From positions 1 to 64,000 of the forward strand of contig CAOLHI010000061.1 of the NCBI GenBank assembly GCA_948474755.1: a stretch of 64,000 bases of DNA, written 5' to 3'. The notes below the pieces were generated by a model. That model did not search any database. It had not been told where the DNA came from and worked only from the letters and a program-made list of their open reading frames with translations. This document shows, one piece after another, positions 1 to 13,067 of the stretch. The position numbers were made by a program, and so were the translations under genes. The stretch comes from Ctenosaura bakeri. Taxonomy: Eukaryota; Chordata; Lepidosauria; Squamata; Iguanidae. Each line of letters opens with the position of its first letter. Within the stretch, counting starts at the first letter, position 1.

Positions 1-3000
1 CCACTGTGGGGAAAACAGGATGTTGTAACAGACAGGCCTTTGGTGTGATGTAGCAAGGGTTTTCTTACATTCCTTAAGAGAAAATATATATCCCACTCTC
101 ACAGATGGTACCTCCAAGGGACTAAAGGGCTACCCTGCTTAGATTCAGTAATGCCACCGGTTTGGTTGCTCCCGGACTGTTCACTAAGCCTTCCTAAAGA
201 AGAGGAGGCCGAGGCCTTTCCTTCTGAACTCAAATGATGTTACTTTCTACAAATTTCCATGGTATTTGATGGGCTGTTTCAAATAGCATATAATTGGCCA
301 AAGATTTGTTACCCCCATTCCTCCAGCCTCAAAGCGGACACAGTACCCTTTAATTCAGTCTCATTTACAAAGCTCTTTTGAGAGATCCTTACATTCTGGG
401 CTGTAAAACATTCTGGGGATTATTTGTTATTCCTCATTTCCCCAGCTGAGACTGTTCTTTCCTCCCTTCCAAACATACCCTAAGCATCTTCCCCTTACAA
501 AAGTTTATTTTTTAATTTCAAGGCAGCGGCAGCTAAGAGCCTGGAGGAACTGAGTTATGAGGAGAGATTAAACACACCAGATACGTACAGTTTAGTTAAA
601 CGATGGACACGATAACTCTCCACAAGGTTCTTTTTATACTTCCCGAAGCATGTTAATACCCCAGCTTTATTTTATTTATAATTTGTTTTTATTTGCACAC
701 AGCAGGAGAGATACTAAACTCACCATAAATGTGACACAGAGACATAGCATCATATAGCTGCAGAAGTTACATGGGGTTAACATGATACAGTTAAACTGCT
801 GTGTCAGAAGTGCTGTCCCAGTGAGGAAATAATAACACTGCCTCTCAGAATTGGTTCTAAAGTCTGGCGAAGGCAAGGAATCTTTCCTGGCCTTGAATCT
901 CCAAATAGCTGTTCATAAAGGTCTGAGGGGGTGCTAGCTTGGTACTGCATACAAGACAGGGACTTTAAATTCTGGACCAGTTAGCAATATTGACAGCTGG
1001 AGGAACTTTTGTCACAGAAACACCTACAATGCCTCATTGATCAGTACCTGAAAAAAGGGGAGCGAAGAGGTAATAACAGGACATTAAGCCAGCATGTACC
1101 CAATGCACAGACACAGTAGGATATAGAGGCAGCAATAACGGCACTGTGTAAATGGGGGTAGGGAAGAGAGAAACTCGTGACAAAAAGGGAGCTGGCTTGT
1201 ATACAACGTGAGGGACTAGGAACACTGGAAAATTCTTTTACAAACTGATCTGACTCCTGGAGGAATGTGCAGACTGAAACACACATATCTACTGGCTCTC
1301 ACGTTTACCAAGCACTCTCAGCTCAAAACTGTATCAAAATGCATTTCAAAAAGCTTCTTTTGATGGTAGATGAATTTGGAAATATGTATTTTGCACATGA
1401 GAAAACACAGACTTTCAATGTGCTTTTCAGTGAAAATTTTCATGCATATAAATGAATGCAAAAATGGGAAAAGTATGGCCTTATAGTGAATAGATGCAAA
1501 AGTGTAATGGACCCAAAATGTCCTGTTTTGGGTGCTTTTGCAGACATCTAGGTTGAAGCCCTATATAAGTCTATTCACTTCTAGGTTACATCTTGTAAGA
1601 AAAAAGCTCCTTAAGGCCCTCAAATGGCTCAGAGAGGGCAAAAAAAGCACAATCCCCTGGGAGCATCAGTAAACATTAGGTGGCAATACACATATTTCTA
1701 TTTTTTTTTTTTTTGAGGTAGCAGCCCTCCCAGATTTCCAGGGACCAGTCAGGCCCCCAACAGTTGTCCACCTTAGTTTATAGGATTACAGACCAACATG
1801 TCCATCAATATAATGGAGTTATACATAGTGGTATATTGGAGACATGTTTCACAGACATAACAAGGACATAACAAAGACTATGACATTGCTTACCACATTC
1901 TGCATGACGGGGCTCTTGCAAGTCATCCCATCGCAGTCCCAGCAGGGAAGGCAGCGTGACAGGAATGCTTCCCTCTGCATGAGATCAGCTCCCTGTGGAA
2001 GGGAGCGCAATGGCTACACCTCTTCCTTCCACAGTGCAACTGGGCACTTTCCTAGGGCCATTGGCCATTGGGCTTCCTGCCCATCTGCAGAACAGGTAGG
2101 TATGGAAGCATCATGTGATCACAGGTGCTAAACAGATTTTATCCATTTAGCAAATACTTCATGAGCATGACACAAGAGGATGGGATGGCAGCAGACTGAT
2201 GATGATGTTATGTGGAAGCACGACAAGTCAACCACTGCCATCCTGTCCCCATAGTGTGACAGCCCTGTCATGCAGAAATGGTCTTAGAGTCCCCTGGTCT
2301 CTTCTAGTTAGCTGAAATTCCCACAGTAGCTGCAAGGGAAATTGATTTTTAAACATATATTACTATGAATATATTATATTATCTGTTCTATGGTGTTGAA
2401 TATGTTCTATTGACAGTATTTTGGGGTGGTTTGGTCTATACCCCACAACTGTTCTCATTTGGTAGTGCCAGACCCTATTAATCCTCTGTCATCCCTCTTT
2501 TCAGCTGCTCTTAAAATGCTTCAGTTTCTCCCTCCTCTTCCCATAACATAGTGGAGGTAGCGTTTTATTGAAATTATAGGTAGGTGTGGGGAATCTCTGT
2601 GTGAAAAGAGGGACAAACTTGCCACACAGTTTTAGGGGAAACATAATTCAAAAGTGATATCTTTAAGGAAAATCCCTCTTAAATTGAAAGTTCTTCCTAA
2701 CAGGTCTTAACTATTTTTAGTTTTTAGTTTTAGTTGTTCCTTGTGATATCTGAGCTTGAAGAACTATGCCAGAAGTGTAGCTTTGGGGTGAGGTTAGAGC
2801 ATTCTCTCCTCCCAAAAAAGAATTCTGCACACCTAAAGAATTCTTGCTCCTCACCCTTGCTCCTCAGGATCTCTATCATTGCAGTGACTTAAAGCTTCAC
2901 TGGAGGATTTAGAAATATAGTTTGGGTGTCCAAGGAAAAGGGGCAGGCAAGCAAAGTTACCAAGGAACTATCAAGATAACACACAGCTAATATAGGACTA

Positions 3001-3232
3001 CTAGATGTAAATGTTTTTCAGTGTCTCACTCTCTGGAATGTTAGAATTTTGAGGGCTGGGCTGAAGAAAAAAATCATGGAAGGATTTTTGTTGTAGGTGG
3101 GATGCCTCCATTTTCCTCTGCAATCCTCCCTCATAGCTACATCCCTGAATTGTGCTTCATTTAACTTGCGCTAAATGTCAAGATCAAACTGTGTATTCAG
3201 ATCTGATGTTTTTCTCAAATGATAATTTAAAT
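1..3232. other. Single-copy AT-rich non-coding DNA
   Basis: I see no exon, RNA gene or clear mobile element here. Reading frames are short and broken in both directions, and none has a recognisable domain. The only simple repeats are short T or A runs (for example near 1699-1714). Old, unrecognisable repeat relics may be present. Confidence 0.5.
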
Positions 3233-3378
3233 CAGGGGTAGTAAGTTAGACAAAGTACAGATGGTCAGATGTTGTTGCACAGCAAGTTCCAGCATTCTTC
3301 ATCATTGTCTCTGCTGTCTAGTGTTGATGGGAGTTGCAACCCAACAACATTTGGACAGTCACACTTTGCCCATCTCTG
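3233..3378. mobile_element. hAT-like non-autonomous DNA transposon (MITE)
   Basis: The left end reads CAGGGGTAGTAAG and the right end TTTGCCCATCTCTG, the imperfect inverted CAGGGGTGGGCAA-type termini typical of hAT MITEs. The element is 146 bp and has no coding capacity. The 8-bp flanks (ATTTAAAT and GTTCAAAT) agree at 6 of 8 positions and fit the hAT target pattern nTnnnnAn. The interior carries the 'gatgggagttgcaacccaac' type motif common in reptile hAT MITEs. The ends and flanks are seen directly; family assignment comes from memory of the consensus. Confidence 0.7.
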
Positions 3379-6000
3379 GTTCAAATCATCCAGAGTTGTA
3401 GGGAATACTGTTTATTTTTTAAAAAGAGAACTCTCCAGCCTCAGGATCATGAAATAGGAGGGGAGGAACGAAAGTATTAGGCACCTACCCAGATCTGGAA
3501 ACTATGGTTGTCCCATATCAGGAAAAAAAAAAGGTTATTTTATTCTGTCTCATCTGAACTACTGACATAATTGCTGGGGCAATGATAGTTGATATCAAAC
3601 ACATAAGAAATGTTGAGCCAGCACCCTGGAAGATCTATTATATAGAAAATATAGGAAGAACTATACTAAAGACTTGAACTGACTTAACACTTGACTTAAG
3701 AGACATTTCTCTCCCTGGATAAACCCTGAAGAGTGTAGATCTGTGAGGGAGATGAGGGGTCTCCAATGAGGAATTCTCAGCAATCACTAAACTATAATTC
3801 TAGGGTTCTTTGGGAGAGGCTGTGATGGTTAGCTGGCATAAAAGTGATATAGGGTTTGGTGTAGATATTCCCCACAGCTTCCTTTCTTGCCAAAATTGTC
3901 TTCATTCTTCTTCTTGGGAATATGGTATGGAAGCTTTAAGGTCTGCTTTCAGAAAATGTCTTTATCACCTCTTTATGTGCAGGGAGACATGAAATATGTT
4001 GCATCAAAGGGTTGATTATGTCCACATTTTAGTCATCTGTAAAGGGCTACAGCAGTGATCATTCTCCTGTTATGAAGCAAAGGCTCCGCTGCAATTACCC
4101 TTGTGCTGTGGAATAGCTTCCCTCCAGTGGTTCAGAGCTCTCCATCCCTCTTTCTAGAAGAGGTGGTTAACCAATTGATCCCTGTAGCCCTTATAATTTC
4201 TAAGGTCTTTTTGCTGCTCTCGGGGCTGAGGTTTTAGTGTTCTTAATTAGAGACGCAGATCCTGGCTTGATCTGTTCTCACACTGTAAACAGAAACACTT
4301 CAAAATTTTCCTCATCAAAGCTGGTGAGAGTTCTTCCTTCCTTCCACTTCTTTTTGTCTCAGACAAACTTTTATTCCACATATTATTGTAAAATGCACAC
4401 CATGTAAAATGAGATAATTGTTGGTTTGTGTGGATTAATCAAAGCAGCAGCATGGGAAGGGGTTGTGTGGGGTCATTCAGCCTGTCAGGTTGTGCTTGCT
4501 TTGTGTGTGTGTGTCTGCCTGCCTGCCTGGATATTGTAAATTAAAGAAGAAAATGAAGGAAATCAAGGGTCAGAGGGCAGCATCTTCCTTGTCTTTCTGA
4601 ATGACACTTTTGGGTACATGAAATGCTGCCACTGAGAAACAGCAGCCTTATCTATAGTCACATGGCATTGTCTCCAATGTGCCTGTGAACTGTACACATG
4701 GAACAATTTGCATATACCTGATATGATTCCCACCAAAAGGTGTGGCCAAGCAACAGAAGAGCAAAAGTTGTTAACAATGAGCAATAGTATAATTTTAAGC
4801 AGAAAAAATGTTTAGGAAATTCTGAAAAAAAAATTGGAGAAGTGGAATCCAAATCAATAAATATAAATAAATACAATAGCAGCTTGTGTGTGTGTGTGTG
4901 TGTATGTGTTGGCACAGCATGAGTAACAATAAATGTAATATTATATGAAACATTATTCTAAAATCAAAATGTCTTTATCAGACCATTTCAAAACTATAGC
5001 TTTCTCAGAGATGTATTCTATCAACTCTATTCATACACATTCCTTCTATTCAATTCACATTTCAGATTAGGTCAAATTCCAGCTCCCCATAACTTAACAT
5101 TCATGTGGCCGCCTTGAGGCAGTCATAGCTTCTCAGCCCAACCTACTTTACAGGATTGTTCCTAGAATAAAAATGAGGTGTGGAAAAAAATGATGCACAA
5201 TAGTTTTAGCTCTAGGAGATAAGTGGAAGGTAATTAGTTAATAAAGATATAGGCCAAGATCCTGTCATGACTACCCTTTGACTCTTGATCTGACCCCCAA
5301 GACGCAACTTAAAATCCACCCAGCTGCACTGAGAGATGGAGTTCTGCAGCACACCAAACAAAAGTATGTAAATTTGAGGAGTCCTTTTGCAACTTATCAG
5401 CACATCGCCACTCATTGGTGGCAGAGGGCCAGATATGCCAGCCTTTACCACGCTCCTTCCCAGTGCCACAGAATGCCATCCTTGGCTGAATTTTAAGCTG
5501 GATTTGGGGGACATTTTCAATTGTGGTAATGGTACCACAATTGATAATGTGAATAGGAAAAAGTTATGATGTACTAAGTTATCTATCACAGCTTCTTCCA
5601 AAGAATCCTAGAACTCTGGTTTAGTGCTGTGCTGAGAATTTTCCAATAGAGCTCTCTCATCTCTCTTACAGATATATAGTCTTACGGTACCAAATTTTAT
5701 GTTAGAGAAGTAATGCTCACAAACGCATCTACTTCATTAACTGAGGTATACCTGTACTTTCTTCTTTTACTGGTTCTACAGGGAGAGACAAAATATCCAC
5801 TCCTCTTCTCCTTGCAGGGAAGTAATTGCTTGCAAAGTACTTAATTGTCAGCTGCAAAGCCAGCTTTGAAGTCACTGCAGTTGGCTATTTAGGATGGAAA
5901 AGGGAGGAGGGAATCCAATCTGTAACTGCCTAAAAGATGCTGAAAAAGCAGGTATGTGAGTGACAAGGTCTAGAATTATTGGAAGCTATGACTTTTGTGT
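3379..6000. other. Non-coding DNA with short simple repeats and old repeat relics
   Basis: No gene was recognised. A (TG)n tract lies at 4885-4904. The segment around 5120-5180 resembles the 3' half of an old tRNA-derived SINE ('cttctcagcccaacctac' style). A small hairpin, CAATTGTGG/CCACAATTG with an 8-nt loop, sits at about 5518-5543. A 129-codon minus-strand frame at 5212-5601 has no protein character that I recognise. Confidence 0.4.
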
Positions 6001-6156
6001 CAGTGTGGTGTAGTGGTCTGAGTGTTAGACTATGACCCTGGAGATGAGTGTTGATTCCCCACTTGGCCATGGAAAACCACTGGATGACTGAATGATAGGT
6101 TCACCTTAGGGTCACCTTAAGTTGGAAACAACTTGAAGACACACAACAATGACAAC
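6001..6156 (+). mobile_element. Sauria-type tRNA-derived SINE, internally deleted
   Basis: The 5' head (GTGTGGTGTAGTGGTCTGAG) has an RNA polymerase III A-box-like motif, followed by a B-box-like GTTGATTCCCC. The usual middle block, 'gggtgaccttgggcaagtcac', is largely missing. The 3' tail reads CACCTTAAGTTGGAAACAAC and ends in ACA-rich sequence, as in BovB-mobilised squamate SINEs. Confidence 0.8.
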
Positions 6157-7441
6157 GGCCTTTGGGCATTAAATTAGAAAACTTCATTTTACCCCTTGAT
6201 GTGAGCCAGTACATGACAGCATGCTTTGCAGTGGGGGTCTTAAAGGAAAACTTTTCATGATTTTTGTGTGTGTGTATGTGTGTGTGTGTGTATGTGCATG
6301 TGCACTCTTGGAAAAGTGATAATTGTTGAATGGTTGCATAACCTAACAATTGTTTAACTTATCTTGCTGTGCTTGCTACGTGTATGTTTACCTTCAACAA
6401 GGGGAAAGACCTTTGTCTTCTAACAGGTGTTTTGCACAAATTACATTTTGCACAAACTGCAAAAAAAGAAAAAAAAAGAAGAAGAAAAAGAGGGCAACAA
6501 AAAAGCCCTGCATCTTTTGTCTCATGCCAGAGACAAGAGCTCTCAAGGGTGTTGCCGAATGCTTGCAATGCAGTCTCGTTATGCTGAGATGATCAGATGC
6601 ACATAAAATCTCAAGAGCCATGAGATTTTTTTTTTACATCCCTCTCTAAAAGACATGAATCTCTATGCACTGTCCTTTCTGCCAAAACATTCCTTTGCAG
6701 CTTTGCCACTGTAATCCAGTCTTAGTACAGTGTAAACTGTGCAGCCTGTATAAAGTGTTTGCAGAAAGAGAAAGCAACTGGAGTGACATATCATTTATAT
6801 TCTTTTGCTAGAGCAAATGGCCAAATAAAGCATCCCATTCCTCTGCTTCATTTTCCTTGTTACCATCTGCACCTATTAAATGGAGGGATACATTTCCATG
6901 TTAGGATTTAATGAGTTGGTTCAAACTTGGACTCATATTTGTTTCTGTATCTACATACAAAAAATTACCAGTAAGCAAGGTTGTACTGGAGTGTAGAGGA
7001 AGGTCTCACTCTTTAGTCTCTGTTGGCTATACTAGAAGCTCCAAACCACCTCTTCCACTCTCCTCACAAGTCCTTGGTGTGTAGTTGGACAGATGTGCTT
7101 CTGTTATGAGCAAAGGCCCCTAGATTAATTGGCTCTTACCCTTATTACGCAGGAGACATTTCTCATTTGAGTTCTTAGAAAATGCACACGTGTTTTTACA
7201 CCACTCATCAACAATATCTTCAAGGTGTAGGGTTTCCTTCAGAATGAGATGGGCAGCCGGGAGGCAGAAGGGATAATTGCATGGCGAATGAAATTCTACG
7301 GCACATTGGAGATGGAAATATCACCTTAACAAGCATGGACAGCCCCCAATGGACTATAAAATTCATTTGGTGACAGAGATAATTCAAAGAGCCAAGTGAT
7401 TCAGTAGTGGCAGCTGGAACACATAAATTTAAGCCTTAGAA
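6157..7441. other. Non-coding DNA, partly free of recognisable repeats
   Basis: No gene or clear transposon was identified apart from the GT tract and an A/G-rich run at 6460-6492. The final 250 bp (about 7180-7440) contain no repeat that I recognise and have balanced composition. They are one of the weaker conserved-element candidates in the window. Confidence 0.4.
6265..6292. repeat. (GT)n microsatellite, interrupted
   Basis: GT dinucleotide run with two internal A interruptions (GTAT steps). It was likely polymorphic when pure. Confidence 0.9.
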
Positions 7442-7676
7442 AGCCAGCATCATGTAGTGGTTTGAGTGCTGGACTACAATTCTGGAGGCAAGGGTTTGAA
7501 TCCCCCTTTGGTCATGGAAACTCACTGGGTGACCTTGGGCAAGTCACACTGCTTCAGCTTCAGAAGAAGAGAAAGACAAATGCCCCACTGAACAAATCTT
7601 GCTAAGAAAATCCCATTATGGCTTTGCCTCAGGGTCACCATAAATCAGAATGACTTGAAGGCCCACTACAACAACA
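7442..7676 (+). mobile_element. Sauria-type tRNA-derived SINE, near full length
   Basis: The whole architecture is present. The tRNA-like head has A-box (CATGTAGTGGTTTGAG) and B-box (GGTTTGAATCC) analogues. The central block is GGGTGACCTTGGGCAAGTCA. A linker with CTTGCTAAGAAAATCCCA follows, then a BovB-like tail (GTCACCATAAATCAGAATGA) ending in ACAACAAC. Length is about 235 bp. It abuts a CR1 3' end directly downstream. Confidence 0.92.
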
Positions 7677-7711
7677 GAGGTCCACTGTGTCCAGCAGAAT
7701 GGCACTAAATC

Positions 7712-7834
7712 TCTTGGGAGGTTTTTAAACAGAGTCTGGATGGCTGTCAGGAATGCTTTGATGATCTATTCCTGCATGGCAGGGGGTTGGACTCAATGAC
7801 CCTTGGGGTCTCTTCTAGCTCTATGATTCTAAGA
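7712..7834 (+). mobile_element. CR1 LINE, short 5'-truncated 3' end
   Basis: The segment carries the CR1 3' end signature: 'ctggatggctgtcaggaatg', then 'ggggttggactcaatgaccc', then 'cttctagctctatgattct'. The typical CR1 terminal ATTCTATGAT-like repeat closes it. Only about 120 bp remain, as expected from 5'-truncated target-primed insertion. Confidence 0.88.
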
Positions 7835-8348
7835 TATCCAGGGTGTCCTCGTGTGCTTACAAAAGACCTTTAGGCATTCACTGTGTGTCTATCCATCTCA
7901 AGAACACCTTAGTTTCAAATTCAGGTTCTAAAATAGAGGGAAGGAGATTCCACAAGTATGAGGCCATTTTAAAACCCTAAGTCCTCACCTCATTCTCCCT
8001 CTTTTGGTCTGCACATGTTTTTTAAAAAAAGAAAAATCACAACACTCTATTATTCTATTGCAAAGTCCCCTTCATATGTTTTTATCTTTTACTGTTCTTG
8101 TTCATTATGTTTCTCAAATAGTTTTTATTAATTTTCCCCCTGTGATCCAGATTGTGAGGGCTTATTTATGAGGACTTATTTTCAAATAAAGGGAAAATAA
8201 TAATTAAAGGAGTAAGTGTATTTAAGAGCCTCAACTACTACTGAATCTCTGCCTCAAGTATTAAAAGAGCTGGTAGTATCAGTGAACTAAGTTGTTACAT
8301 AGCATGAAAGGATAATGATGGTAATTCAACCTTTTCAAATGAGTTTAC

Positions 8349-8788
8349 GGCCATTTCCACACGGGGTTTTTAACACGGGGCAGAGCGTCCTCCAGGGAGG
8401 ACATCTGCATCTGGGAGCGGACTGGGTCGGACCTACTTAATGTTGATCCGCACCCCAGCCCGCTCCGGAATGACCCCAAGTGGTCGTCCAGTGTGCTTTT
8501 GAAGACCACTAAAAACAGGTCTTTCAAAAGCACGGAGCGCGTCACTGCGAGCCTGCTCCCTTATGCAGATTATCAGGCTTGCATTGGTGAGAGTCTGCGA
8601 TCTGCCAGGGGCGGGCTTTAGGCTGGCAAGCTTCAGCGGTTGGCAACTGGAAGCCTCCATTTTCGTCCCCGGAGCAGTGTGGAGCGGTGGCCACGGACTG
8701 TTCCGGAGAAGCACGGACCGGACCGGGAGCCCAAAAGTCCACTGAGTAGCGTCACGGGGCGATTCCCTCGCCCCGTGCGGAAATGGCC
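8349..8788 (-). mobile_element. Harbinger-like MITE, subfamily A, CpG-rich
   Basis: Terminal inverted repeats are GGCCATTTCCACACGGGG at the left and the complement of GGCCATTTCCGCACGGGG at the right. The element is 440 bp. The flanks are TAC and TAA, a degraded 3-bp target duplication. The interior is GC- and CpG-rich and contains GGGGCGGGCTTTAGGCTGGC, which is also found inverted in the copy at 32488-32941 and in the same orientation at 34913-35389. There is no transposase. The 3-bp target size and GGCC ends suggest the PIF/Harbinger superfamily; that assignment is inference. Strand is arbitrary, set relative to the 32488 copy. Confidence 0.85.
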
Positions 8789-9852
8789 TAAGTTATCAAA
8801 CACTGAATACAATGCATCAAAATATGTTGTTTAGATTTTCTTTCTAATCATTGTTTTTACTGGCTTCTGAGTTTCTTAAGTACATTACCTTCAGCACATT
8901 TTCAAAAATGGAAAGGAAAATCCAATATAAAAGAAAGGAAGAGAGGAAAGGAGAGCTGCTGTTGTGTTTTTGATACATGTTTTCCCCCTCTCTTTCATGT
9001 CCATGTCTGTAAAAGTAGCTGATGGCATTGTCTACCACTGGCTCCCTTTTCAAGCACATTAGAACAGGCCTGGACTGAAAAGGGATTCAAAACAATATGC
9101 TTTTAGTTTTGAAATAAGTTAGGCAAAATGCTACATATCAACACTTGCTGATGTGGCCACATTAACTATCTTATTAAACACTTTTTTTTCTCTTAGCTAT
9201 CCTGGATAAATAATGTGTCATACACTGTTCTCAATGACACCTTTGGAACCCACCTAAAAACAATAGATTCGCACTGCTCAGGTGTAACTGAGGGCAGATT
9301 ATGGCCAATTTTGCACTTATTCAGCTTTTATTGATGCCATAAATCCACTTGACCTTCATCCACTCTGTCCCCATTGAGGTTATTTCCCAAACAGCAAACT
9401 GCTCAGAAGTGTTTTCTCTTGGAACGGTTCCCCAGGCACCTTCACACCAAAAAAGTGGTTTGCTGCTCAAAGCTACAAACAACCTTAAAAAACAACAACA
9501 ACTATACACTAATACAAAAGCACTCCATCATGAGTATCTGCAGCCCTCCGTCTTGCAACAGTAAAACGCTCACATCAGGGAGGGGAAAAATATCTGAGAT
9601 TCCATAAGAGACATATCTGTTTTTGTTCCTAGCAAAGTAGAGCATCTCTCTCCCCACTCCATAACACAATGCCCCCATAGCAAAGTTTGTCCATAGATGG
9701 AAAAATTGAGGATGTGAAAAAAGAAAGATCTTGCTTCTCCAGACACTTTATTGAACTCTAGGCATCTCAGCAGGATTAGGTGTCATTGTGAGTATTAGGG
9801 AATCCTCTTGAGAGATTTCACCTCCCAGGTGAGAGCAATATGCCAACTTTAC
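8789..9852. other. Non-coding DNA
   Basis: No gene, RNA or recognisable mobile element was found. Short frames on both strands show no domain character. Confidence 0.4.

Positions 9853-9898
<46 letters not shown>
9853..9898. repeat. Compound (GT)n(GA)n microsatellite
   Basis: Nine GT units run directly into about fourteen GA units without interruption. Confidence 0.97.
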
Positions 9899-10047
9899 CG
9901 GGGTGGGGGGAGAGGTGGAGAGTTGCCTGACAGTCCAAAATGCACTAAATCTGGCAGCTTCATTTTCAACAGGAGTGGACCTGCAGATCACTGGTTGACC
10001 AGCATGATGTGTATGTGTATGTCTGTCTGCATGTCATTAGTCATTTA

Positions 10048-10086
10048 AATAGATAGATAGACAGACAGATAGATTGATAGATTGAT
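10048..10086. repeat. Degenerate (GATA)/(GACA)n tract
   Basis: Tetranucleotide run of ATAG, ACAG and ATTG units. It looks like a decaying GATA microsatellite. Confidence 0.85.
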
Positions 10087-11130
10087 TCCAGGCAAGCACT
10101 TTATTTGCCCTCCTGGAGGATATCTTTGGGTATGAATTACTGCTACCAAAAAGCAGCAGATTTATCCATGGACATCTCTGATCATGCACTATTACCTCCA
10201 CTTCCCTGTGGAACTGTGCATGCAGAACAATGCACAGACACCTAAAGTAGCCAAATGGAGAAGTTTGCACAGAAGCAATTTTCATGAAGTCTCTCTACCA
10301 CATTTCAGTCCTTACATTTCACTCCTACAACAACATGCTTGCATAACTATTAATGAGTGGATGGAAAAAATGACATTTCATGGCTTAGGTGAAAAAGAAA
10401 ATCTGTCATTTGGCTTTTAACAGAATTTTGAGAAGAGCCAGCACCAGCATGTTATTTTCTCCCCTCTCTCAAATCCATGTCAAGAAATGAAATAAACAGA
10501 AGAAAGATGGGCTCTTGCATAACTTGTGGGAACACGTAATTGATAATATGTTTATCTTGTCAGCTTGAGACACCTGTTATGTGATCAGAAGGGTTCCAGA
10601 GGGTCAAATACGATTTTGTGCCAATAAAAACAGCCAGAGCTCTACTGGCACCATTCCCTAGAGGGCAAGAGAAGGAAGGCGAAGGGGATTAGCACTGCTA
10701 TTTCGCAACACATTCTTATTAAATTCAGATTCTTTTTTTGTCAAAAGGAGAAAGAAGGAGGAATGAGTGATTGGTTTTAGACAGATAAAGGACTCACAAG
10801 CTGCAAGAGGGGAAGAGAGTCGTGGAGAGGAAACTCATGAATGGGAACACAAAGGGCCAAATGTTCTCAAGGGAACCCAGGAAAAATACTAACCAATTTT
10901 CTAACTGACTTGGTACCATCTGCATGAAGCAGAGAGATGACAGGAGGGGGGCAGGATGCCTCTTGGGAGTTATCAGGCACACAGAGATATGGTTATATTA
11001 AAATCATGCTTCCAGAATATGGACACCCTCACCTTCCTGGACTGTTCGGGGAATAAATGGGCTGCCTTCAAGCATATATAGCTGTCTCTGCCCTCACTAG
11101 GCTTTCCAGTTTCTGGAATGCTATTATTAC
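10087..11130. other. Non-coding DNA, candidate conserved stretch at about 10490-10720
   Basis: No gene was identified. The stretch around 10530-10660 has no recognisable repeat and includes AATTGATAATATG and TTATGTGATCAG-like motifs. It could be regulatory, but nothing in the sequence proves it. Confidence 0.35.
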
Positions 11131-11253
11131 CAGAGGTTGGCAAATTTAATTTTGGATGACAACTTCCAGAATCCCCATTCAGTATGGCCAGTAGGCATGA
11201 TGACTGAGGATTATGGGACTTGCAGTCCAAACATTTAAATTTTCCATGCTCTA
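11131..11253. mobile_element. hAT-like MITE relic
   Basis: It begins CAGAGGTTGGCAAATTT and ends near AAATTTTCCATGCTCTA, an eroded CAGAGGTTGGCAAA-type inverted terminus. The inside has the typical 'ggattatgggacttgcagtc' motif of the reptile hAT MITE seen at 3233, 50941 and 63029. Boundaries are approximate and no clear 8-bp duplication remains. Confidence 0.6.
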
Positions 11254-13067
11254 CTCCTAATCACCTTTACACTGAAGGAACTCTCACTGATTTCAGTGGC
11301 ACATATTCAAACGTGGTTAAATTTGCCTCCATTTAATGCATCCATAGAAGACAATATGCACGAACCACATTTTATGTTTTATTAAGAGGGCAAACCTATT
11401 TGAAAAATCAGAGTGCTATAATCAGATCCCTACCAGCAAGATTTGCAAAGGTAGGAGTGAAGGAGTAGTACTATTCTCTTCCTACCCTTCCAAGAAGAGA
11501 TTTTAAATTGGATTTAGCAACCAATAGAAATCCAAACTGAATCAGGCCAATTTGTTCAGTGTCAACTATAGCTTTGTTTAATGTTAACTATAGCTTCCAA
11601 CAATGCCATCAGCACTCCCCAGTCACATTGTTGGAACTGTGGTGGAGGTAGAGGTGGTGAGAAATGACAGGAAAGTGTATATATGCAGTTCTGTTCTGCA
11701 CTCTTCTGCTCTTTTTCTAGATTTAGTTGGTAGCAGTAGATCTCTGCCCACCCACAACTGACAGCATTGCATCTCAATGAGGTACTTAAGTTTTGGCCAT
11801 TACTCTGGTTCTTAGCTGTGCTCTTCAGTGCAAATGTGCCTCAACACTAAACCTTGTGAATGCTTTTAGGGCAGAGGTGGGCAACTAGGGAGGACAAGAG
11901 AATCTGCCACTCTGCAATCTCCCTACAGGCCATGCTGTTGCTCTTGGCGCAAATTGAAGGGATGGCAGGTCATTTCTGTCTCCAGGAATCAACCTAAGAA
12001 TGGCTTATTTTCATGATATTTCTGAAGTTGTGAGGGTGGTGGGGAGTTATGGTCTGTGGATGTTAGGGGCTTTGGAGCTACAAAAGAGGTATCAGGGCAA
12101 CATATGACTTGTGAATTTCACTTTCCCCATACTTGTCTTAGGAGTACCAGTGTAGTACTTAAGCAATCTGAGAAGAATGCTGCACTTTGTTTCCTGCTCA
12201 CTTCTTCTCTTGTGTCTACATTGGCTACACACACAGTTACTTACTGAAAAAAAAAACAACCTACATTATGGGCATTAGTGTGAAGAATGTGGAATGAACT
12301 AGAAGTACTGAGTATCAGACTGACTGTGCGTGCTATAAATATATTTTTGGAGGGTTTTTTGGGGGGGAGTGTAAAACACAAAAACAAGTGGATCTATCTG
12401 TCTGAAACTTGGCAGAAGATTATAGCCATTTGGATTTTCCAATTCAAACCAATGGCAGATCTATAGATTTGAATTTCTGAATCTTGGTTCAGATTTGAGA
12501 TTCAAAGTGGTTTGGGTTGGATCTGAAGTGATCTAAATCAAATTGGGACCCAATACAAATGATCAAATTGGGCTTTAAACCAAAATGAGGGTTAGAACAT
12601 CTTTTCCTCCTCTGCAAGCACCTCTGGGGCTGACATTAAAGGCAAGGCCAGATATTTGGAGGCTATGAATCCAAATCATCCCTTGATTCAATCCCTTTCT
12701 CCTCCACTTTGTTGGAGCTCTGACACAGGGGACATAAGACCTGTGGACATTTCTGCCAGGTCTAAGTGGGATGAATTTGAGGTCTGATCTCCTCTTTACA
12801 GTCAGAACTCTAAGAAGAAGAAAATCAGATCTATCTCTGTACTCTTTCCCAAGGACCACAGAACTGCATGATAAATGAAGATGTTTATCAAAACCATGGG
12901 AAACAGAAATGTTTATCACAGCAAACTAGATTTACTAGATTGCAACAAGGGATGAGAATCAAGACATATTAACAGAAAATGTGCTATTAGATGCTACAGC
13001 AGATATGCCTGGAAGACCAGTATCCCAGTAACTGAACTAACATGAACCCATGTACCAAATGGCCAGC
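11254..13067. other. Non-coding DNA with possible hAT fragment
   Basis: No gene was recognised. CAGAGGTGGGCAACTAGGGA at about 11874 looks like the left end of another hAT MITE, but I could not find its partner terminus. A minus-strand 114-codon frame at 12575-12919 has no recognisable domain. Confidence 0.35.

Noticed and set aside
5212..5601. 129-codon minus-strand ORF
   Set aside because: No domain or coding character; overlapped by other open frames on the opposite strand, as expected from locally low stop density.
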